Origin: Yaniella halotolerans DSM 15476
GTDB taxonomy: Bacteria; Actinomycetota; Actinomycetes; Actinomycetales; Micrococcaceae
Reading direction: 5' to 3'
Length of the DNA stretch: 64,000 nt
Assembly (NCBI RefSeq): GCF_000420805.1
Contig: NZ_ATVQ01000004.1
Span: forward strand, 144,586-208,585
Shown: one piece after another, positions 59,712 to 64,000 of the stretch
Layout: every line of letters begins with the position of its first letter
Numbering within the stretch: position 1 is the first letter of the stretch
Notes under the pieces: generated by a model
Seen by the model: the letters and a program-made list of their open reading frames with translations, nothing else
Database searches by the model: none
What the model was told of the DNA's origin: nothing
Translations under genes and position numbers: made by a program

Positions 59712-59762
59712 GAGCACTGCGGGCACTGCGGGCACTGCGGGCACTGCGGGCACTGCGGGCAC
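59712..59762. repeat. Tandem repeat, 9-bp unit
   Basis: About 5.7 head-to-tail copies of GGGCACTGC (first copy GAGCACTGC), between the dmm terminator and tRNA-Thr. Although 9 is a multiple of 3, the frames across it run into the tRNA and are not genes. Confidence 0.95.
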
Positions 59763-59763
59763 G

Positions 59764-59802
59764 AAAAAGCCCTAGTACATTGTGTTTGCAACATACTAGG
59801 GC
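59764..59802 (-). terminator. Terminator after tRNA-Thr
   Basis: 9-bp stem GCCCTAGTA/TACTAGGGC with a 16-base loop and TTTTT on the - strand, just past the tRNA 3' end. Confidence 0.8.
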
Positions 59803-59807
59803 GGGAG

Positions 59808-59881
59808 AGCCCCCTACCAGATTCGAACTGGTGACCCTCTGTTTACAAGACAGATGCTCTGGCCAGCTGAGCTAAGGAGGC
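59808..59881 (-). tRNA. tRNA-Thr (anticodon TGT)
   Basis: 74 bases; acceptor GCCTCCT with AGGGGGC, anticodon stem TCTGT/ACAGA around CTTGTAA, T-loop TTCGAAT, discriminator T. Reads ACA. Confidence 0.96.
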
Positions 59882-59970
59882 GTGGCCGACTAACCTAGGT
59901 CGTGTCGACCCTGGCTAGTCTAGCCCAAATCAGCAGGAAACAAAAACTGTACGACTACTTGTTTGCTTCA

Positions 59971-60807
59971 TTACCCTTCGAGCTGTGCCTCGGCAAACTC
60001 TTGGAAGGATTCACCTCCGCCGGTATTTTCATAGTACTCACCGTCAACCCATACAGAAGGTGTTCCGGCGATCCCAGCTTCTATTGCCTTTGCGGTTGTG
60101 AAGTTCACGAAGGGACGGTAGGTGTTATCTGAGATGCAGTCGCTAATGTCAGCTCCCGCATCGGAGGCGACACCTTCCAACTCGTCGTTTGTTAGACCAG
60201 CGCCCTGATGCGTGTTGTAACTAGCAAAGAGTTCGCTAACGAAGTCTAAGGAGCTCTCTGGAGCTTCTTCAGCAGCGCAGGTCGCTGCGTTGGCAGCTCG
60301 GGACGAATAGTTATCGGTACCTGGATTGTCTAAGAAGTTCACTAAACGGTATTCAACAGAGTGACCGTCAGCGGCGAGCTCACCAATTGCTTCGGAGTTC
60401 TCCGCTTCAAAGGATGCACAGTGTACGCAGTTGGCATCAGCATAAATGATGATATCTGCGGAATCTGCCCCTGGCACTTCGGTCGGGGATGCCCCTGCGC
60501 TCTCAGGGTTCGGTTCATCAACCTCGGTAGCGTCAACCTCATCTGGCGCATCACCTTCGGCCGGCACGCCGTCTTCAAAGAGGATCCCGCCGGAAGCAGT
60601 CCCCGAGGTCGGTGTAGGACCTGCATCAGGGATTGAACGTGAGGTATTCATCAGCGTTACGACGACGATGATAGCAACCACGGCTGCAATCACCCCAACG
60701 ATTGTCCAGGTGATCGTGCGGGAGCGACGTTTTTCTGCTGCCAGTTGATTGGCATGCGCCTGCCGTGCTGCATCACGGGAATTGCCAGCTGATTTGTTTT
60801 TGGCCAT
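59971..60807 (-). CDS. Membrane-anchored DsbA-like thiol-disulfide protein
   Basis: 278 residues: basic N terminus, one membrane helix (about 33-53), acidic Pro-rich linker (about 60-115), then a thioredoxin fold with insertion. The redox motif is CVHC (DANCVHCASFEAENSEAI, about residue 127) and the cis-Pro loop is GTPSVWVDGEYY. Two further cysteines (ATCAAE, DISDCIS) lie in the helical insertion. Probably acts on secreted proteins outside the membrane, as a DsbA- or MdbA-like oxidase. Confidence 0.9.
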   Translation of the reverse strand: MAKNKSAGNSRDAARQAHANQLAAEKRRSRTITWTIVGVIAAVVAIIVVVTLMNTSRSIPDAGPTPTSGTASGGILFEDGVPAEGDAPDEVDATEVDEPNPESAGASPTEVPGADSADIIIYADANCVHCASFEAENSEAIGELAADGHSVEYRLVNFLDNPGTDNYSSRAANAATCAAEEAPESSLDFVSELFASYNTHQGAGLTNDELEGVASDAGADISDCISDNTYRPFVNFTTAKAIEAGIAGTPSVWVDGEYYENTGGGESFQEFAEAQLEG

Positions 60808-60890
60808 TATCCTTTACCTAAGCGAATCGAGGTTGTTAAGTTTTGAACGAGATAGAGTCTACGTAAACAAACTGTATATTGCCTGATGAA

Positions 60891-61370
60891 CTACTGCGAC
60901 TCCGACAGTTCTGGATGCTCACCTTGGATTGATGGTTCACCCGTGTCCGGGTCAAAAGCAATCCGCAACTCAAGCTGTTCACCGTCGGTAGTCGTCACGT
61001 GTGCTTCCAAGAGGTTTCCACGCCACTGCTCTGGGACGACTTGCTCAATTTCGGGGTACTTGGCGATCGTGTTGGATTCGACAAGATTGTTCTGGTGAAC
61101 CTGTCCTACCATCCCATAGGCGATACCGCCCACGCCAAGAGCCAGTGCGATTGCCGCTGCGATCGTCTCAATGCGAACATCTCTCGGCGCATCTGAACGC
61201 TCGCCACGGGAGTCCGTCCCTTCGAACCGCCTGGACTCACCTTCATTCCAGGCTTTGAGCCGACGTTTGCGCCAGAGAGCATGCGCTAGGATCGCTGCGC
61301 CGGCAATCGCAAACACAAAACCTATGCCGACGGCTAGTTGCGGCGTTTGTAAATCCAGGGGTTCAAACAT
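60891..61370 (-). CDS. Hypothetical two-helix membrane protein
   Basis: 159 residues from ATG 61370 (GGAG just before it; a GTG at 61400 is an alternative). Membrane helices at about 12-32 and 73-93, a basic cytosolic loop between them (WRKRRLKAWNEGESRRFEG) and a soluble C-terminal half with a beta-rich pattern (GNLLEAHVTTTDGEQLELRIAFDPDTGEPSIQGEHPEL). No family recognised. Confidence 0.65.
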   Translation of the reverse strand: MFEPLDLQTPQLAVGIGFVFAIAGAAILAHALWRKRRLKAWNEGESRRFEGTDSRGERSDAPRDVRIETIAAAIALALGVGGIAYGMVGQVHQNNLVESNTIAKYPEIEQVVPEQWRGNLLEAHVTTTDGEQLELRIAFDPDTGEPSIQGEHPELSESQ

Positions 61371-61501
61371 ATCTCCATTGTCCCCGATCCAGTCGAGCAC
61401 ACCAGTTAAATCACGCAGATTTGACTGTACGCGTAGTCAGATCGACGTTATAAGGTCATGCATCGTTCCCTGAAGGTTGAGAGTATGGTGAACTTGGAAC
61501 T

Positions 61502-62410
61502 ATGAAAATTGCTACCTTTCGACTGCCTCACGCGCGACCTGATCAACCGGGCGCCACGTTTGCAGCGGTAATTACCGAAACTTCCTTCGATGACGACGGA
61601 GTTGAATACGCCACCCAGGCGATAGAGCTCCAGGGTATTACCGATGCCGGTGCCTACCTGACCTTGCCGCCACGTGAACGTACCATCGCAATTAGAACGG
61701 CGATGAGCGAGGCCCAAGAAGACCCCGGCAAAGTACTTGACGTAACGCAGTTCGGTTATGACACATTGATTCCGTACCCGTCGAAGATCTTTTGCATTGG
61801 CCTCAATTACCGCAACCATATTTTGGAGACTGGTCTCGAGTTGCCAGATTATCCAACAGTATTTGCCAAATATGGTCAGACGCTTACGGGTCCATTCTCT
61901 GATATTACTGTTCCGGAAGCCGATCACCGCATGGACTACGAAGGTGAACTCGCAGTCATCATTGGGGCCCCCGGAAAGAATATTCCGAAGAATCAGGCCA
62001 TGCGTCACGTAGGCGGTTATGCCGTCAGTAACGACATCTCACTGCGTGGCTATCAAGGACGCACCGACGAGTGGATGCAAGGGAAGATATTCGAGGCAAC
62101 AACTCCTATAGGACCCTGGCTCGTTTCCGACGACGAGTTCGATCATGACGCGCAGCTGACAACACTGGTCAACGGCGAGGTTCGTCAGAATGACTCAGTT
62201 AGTGACCTCGTATTTGGCGTCACGGAGTTGATCGAGTATCTCTCGGAAATGATTACGTTGTTACCAGGCGACATCATCATGACTGGGACTCCCGGCGGTG
62301 TCGCACTAGCCATGCGTGATGAGAATGGACGGCGCCCGTGGCTACAACCAGGTGACGTTGTCGAAACACGTATTGAAGGTCTGGGAGCCCAACGAAATGT
62401 CATCAAATAA
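61502..62410 (+). CDS. Fumarylacetoacetate hydrolase family protein
   Basis: 302 residues. The catalytic fold starts at IFCIGLNYRNHILETGLELPDYPTVFAKYGQTL; metal ligands are Glu in DYEGELAVIIG and the Asp in VSNDISLRGYQ. LLPGDIIMTGTPGGVALAM is the C-terminal signature. Members hydrolyse or isomerise acyl-pyruvates in aromatic breakdown, or decarboxylate oxaloacetate. Substrate unknown; no aromatic genes are near. Its stop lies 14 bases inside the next gene. Confidence 0.92.
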   Translation: MKIATFRLPHARPDQPGATFAAVITETSFDDDGVEYATQAIELQGITDAGAYLTLPPRERTIAIRTAMSEAQEDPGKVLDVTQFGYDTLIPYPSKIFCIGLNYRNHILETGLELPDYPTVFAKYGQTLTGPFSDITVPEADHRMDYEGELAVIIGAPGKNIPKNQAMRHVGGYAVSNDISLRGYQGRTDEWMQGKIFEATTPIGPWLVSDDEFDHDAQLTTLVNGEVRQNDSVSDLVFGVTELIEYLSEMITLLPGDIIMTGTPGGVALAMRDENGRRPWLQPGDVVETRIEGLGAQRNVIK

Positions 62411-63023
62411 CAGAATAGGTATCTTGGGCGCCGGCCGTGCGGGAACTGCCATTGCTAGGGCTGCCGCCCGTGCAGGGGTGGACGTACAAATAGCGTCTAC
62501 AAGATCTCCGAGCCAAATGCGATATCACCTCTTGCAATATGCACCGCATGCTGAAGCTGTATATGCCCCTCAGATCGGTACTGGCGTTGAGCTTGTCGTA
62601 TTAGCTGTGCCCCAAGAAGATCTCGACGATGTGGACCCTGAATGGTTCAATACTCGCATTCTCGTAGACGCCACGAACCGCTGGGAAGAGGAACCTCTTC
62701 CGGAGTGGTTCACAGCGGGTTTGAGATCGGGTTTGAGTTCCTCGGAGGTCATTGCCCAGCAGTTCCCCAATGCACAGGTCGTCAAAGCCCTGAATCACAT
62801 CTCCCATTGGGCAATGGACGCGCCACGATCTGATGATGCTCGAGCTGCTGCCGTTTCGTCAGATAGCCCAGAAGCGGCGCAGGAGGTGGCCGAACTCGTC
62901 CGTGTATTGGGCTTTCAGCCGGTGGTTGCGGATAGCCTGTCTGCAGGCCAACACACTGAGCCCGGCACCACGTACTTCAATGTCGCTGCAACTTCCGAAC
63001 AGTTGTCACAGCAGCTCATCTAA
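62397..63023 (+). CDS. NADPH-dependent F420 reductase-like dinucleotide-binding protein
   Basis: 209 residues starting at ATG 62397 (GGGAG upstream). IGILGAGRAGTAIARAAARAG is the Rossmann loop, followed by IASTRS, which suits NADP; VVLAVPQEDLDDVD and VVKALNHISHWAMD are family blocks of COG2085. Related proteins reduce F420 or act as ferric/flavin-type reductases. Overlaps the FAH gene, so co-translated. Confidence 0.85.
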   Translation: MSSNNRIGILGAGRAGTAIARAAARAGVDVQIASTRSPSQMRYHLLQYAPHAEAVYAPQIGTGVELVVLAVPQEDLDDVDPEWFNTRILVDATNRWEEEPLPEWFTAGLRSGLSSSEVIAQQFPNAQVVKALNHISHWAMDAPRSDDARAAAVSSDSPEAAQEVAELVRVLGFQPVVADSLSAGQHTEPGTTYFNVAATSEQLSQQLI

Positions 63024-63055
63024 CGCGTCCGGTGATGTGTGATGCAACCGAAAGA

Positions 63056-63661
63056 CTAAGAGCGACGACCGCGCCGCATCAAGTAGCGGCGCTGCAGATC
63101 TTCAAAGTATTGCGGTGTGCCAGGGTCGGGTGTGCCAGGATCAACTTCCGATGGGGTGTCTTCGTTAATCGCCCACAGGGAGGAAGTATCGATATCGGCC
63201 GTGAGCTGTTCATCTGGCTGCAGCATGGCGTCCCGGACCATTGAGACGTGTTCGATACCTGCCTCATAAAATGGCTCACCCTGCGTCTCGAGTCCAAATG
63301 TGCGGTACCAGTCCTGTAGATGGGATTGTGAATGCATGACGAGCCGCTGATCTGGGTAATAGGCCATCACGGCACGAATCAACGCACTGGCAAGGCCCAG
63401 TCCTCTGAAGGGCTGATCTGTCGCTACACGGCCTATAGACAGGGTATGAGAGTCTTCCCGCAGGACGCGAAGAGTCGAGACTGGGACTCCCTCAATCTGG
63501 ATCCACCACACTTGAGTAGTAGGCTCTAAATCGCGACCATCGAGTTCTTCAACGGATGTGATGCCCTGTTCCATAACATAGACACGATAGCGTAGGCGCG
63601 CAATATTATATGCGGTCTCATGACGCATCTGTGTCCAGTGTGCATTTTGGATTTCTACCAT
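63056..63661 (-). CDS. ElaA-like GNAT N-acetyltransferase
   Basis: 201 residues. LRYRVYVMEQGITSVEELDGRDLEP and SQSHLQDWYRTFGLETQGEPFYEAGIEHVSM match the ElaA group; the acetyl-CoA loop is RVATDQPFRGLGLASALI. The last 40 residues are an Asp/Pro-rich then basic tail (RRGRRS). Acceptor substrate unknown. Confidence 0.88.
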   Translation of the reverse strand: MVEIQNAHWTQMRHETAYNIARLRYRVYVMEQGITSVEELDGRDLEPTTQVWWIQIEGVPVSTLRVLREDSHTLSIGRVATDQPFRGLGLASALIRAVMAYYPDQRLVMHSQSHLQDWYRTFGLETQGEPFYEAGIEHVSMVRDAMLQPDEQLTADIDTSSLWAINEDTPSEVDPGTPDPGTPQYFEDLQRRYLMRRGRRS

Positions 63662-63778
63662 AGAGGTATTCTAAAGCACCTGCGCGAAGAACACACACTG
63701 CACGATGAGGCAGGACCCAAACTCCCATAGAAGATTACTAACCCAATGGCGGTGAGGGTGTTTGTGTGTTAAATGGGT

Positions 63779-63832
63779 GGAAGCCCCTACCAAACCACCG
63801 CCCAACGAGCGGGGTGTTTGATAAGGGCCTCC
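63779..63832 (-). terminator. Long hairpin after the 5S rRNA gene
   Basis: GGAGGCCCTTATCAAACACC pairs, with G-T pairs, to the stretch 63779-63799. It starts 14 bases after the 5S 3' end, following TTTTTT in the transcript. It may be a terminator or a processing site. Confidence 0.5.
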
Positions 63833-63845
63833 CCTTTCAAAAAAG

Positions 63846-63965
63846 TGTCCGGCGGTGACCTACTCTCCCACAACCTCCCGGTTGCAGTACCATCGGCGCT
63901 GTGAGTCTTAGCTTCCGGGTTCGGAATGGGACCGGGCGTTTCCCCCACGCTATAACCACCGTAAC
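63846..63965 (-). rRNA. rrf: 5S ribosomal RNA
   Basis: 120 bases reading GTTACGGTGGTTATAGCGTG at the 5' end, with CCCATTCCGAACCCGGAAGC and GGGAGAGTAGGTCACCGCC near the 3' end, as in actinobacterial 5S. The 23S and 16S genes should follow beyond the right edge. Ends are set to within a few bases. Confidence 0.96.
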
Positions 63966-64000
63966 GCTACCACCACACACCCAACAAACCCGGGGTGTGG

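Noticed and set aside
59712..59762. CRISPR array
   Set aside because: 9-bp units without spacers; no cas genes in the window.
59637..59834. 65-residue frame with HCGHCG repeats
   Set aside because: It is the tandem repeat read as protein and runs into the antisense of tRNA-Thr.

Overview
The window is chromosomal DNA from a moderately GC-rich actinobacterium, probably a member of the Micrococcaceae (for example the Yaniella/Enteractinococcus side of the family). This is inferred from the gene content (monomeric isocitrate dehydrogenase, IdeR, GAF-ANTAR regulator, WXG100 protein, DUF3027, DUF3263, DUF6350/PerM-like, ThrE), from GTG/TTG starts, and from gene neighbourhoods typical of Micrococcales (purN-purH, sucC-sucD-pcrA, ideR-serC-DUF3027-csp, groEL-LytR_C-DUF3263). 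The exact genus cannot be read from the sequence.

Layout. 1-11.1 kb: end of an S9 oligopeptidase, DAP dehydrogenase, isocitrate dehydrogenase, a TrmA-like RNA methyltransferase with a remnant of a peptide transporter behind it, a GAF-ANTAR regulator, MgtE, PurH and PurN. 11.2-21.9 kb: membrane proteins, glutamate dehydrogenase, a thioesterase/App1 pair, an inositol-phosphatase-like enzyme, a PNPOx-fold protein, a ferritin-like/VIT1 fusion, an AEC carrier, a LysR regulator and a zinc alcohol dehydrogenase. 22-28.8 kb: thiolase, succinyl-CoA ligase and PcrA helicase. 28.8-30.2 kb: tRNA-Arg with a 1.26-kb insertion bounded by a repeat of the tRNA 3' end; it carries a winged-helix regulator, a small membrane protein and a small unknown gene. 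30.2-49 kb: Dps under a probable IdeR box, HD protein, ABC exporter, NlpC/P60 hydrolase, IdeR, SerC, DUF3027 and cold-shock protein, a two-component system, a lone WXG100 protein, DUF4031-HD fusion, SDR, GroEL behind two CIRCE operators, LytR_C, DUF3263, Ung and ThrE.

49.1-59.9 kb lies between tRNA-Val and tRNA-Thr and looks accessory: an Ltp-repeat membrane protein, an AlbA_2 (Schlafen-like) protein, an unknown protein, a DmdA-like folate-dependent methyltransferase, an IclR regulator, and divergently a four-gene set matching the haem-dependent dimethylamine monooxygenase (GcvT-like folate protein, DmmA, flavin/2Fe-2S reductase, haem subunit). This is the most notable metabolic system here: it should oxidatively demethylate a secondary amine and pass the one-carbon unit to tetrahydrofolate. 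59.9-64 kb: DsbA-like thiol protein, FAH-family hydrolase, dinucleotide-binding protein, ElaA-like acetyltransferase, and a 5S rRNA gene that is the 3' end of an rRNA operon continuing off the right edge.

Iron handling links several genes: IdeR is encoded at 35.2-36.0 kb, its likely operator sits in the dps promoter at 30.2 kb, and the ferritin-like/VIT1 fusion is at 17.6 kb.
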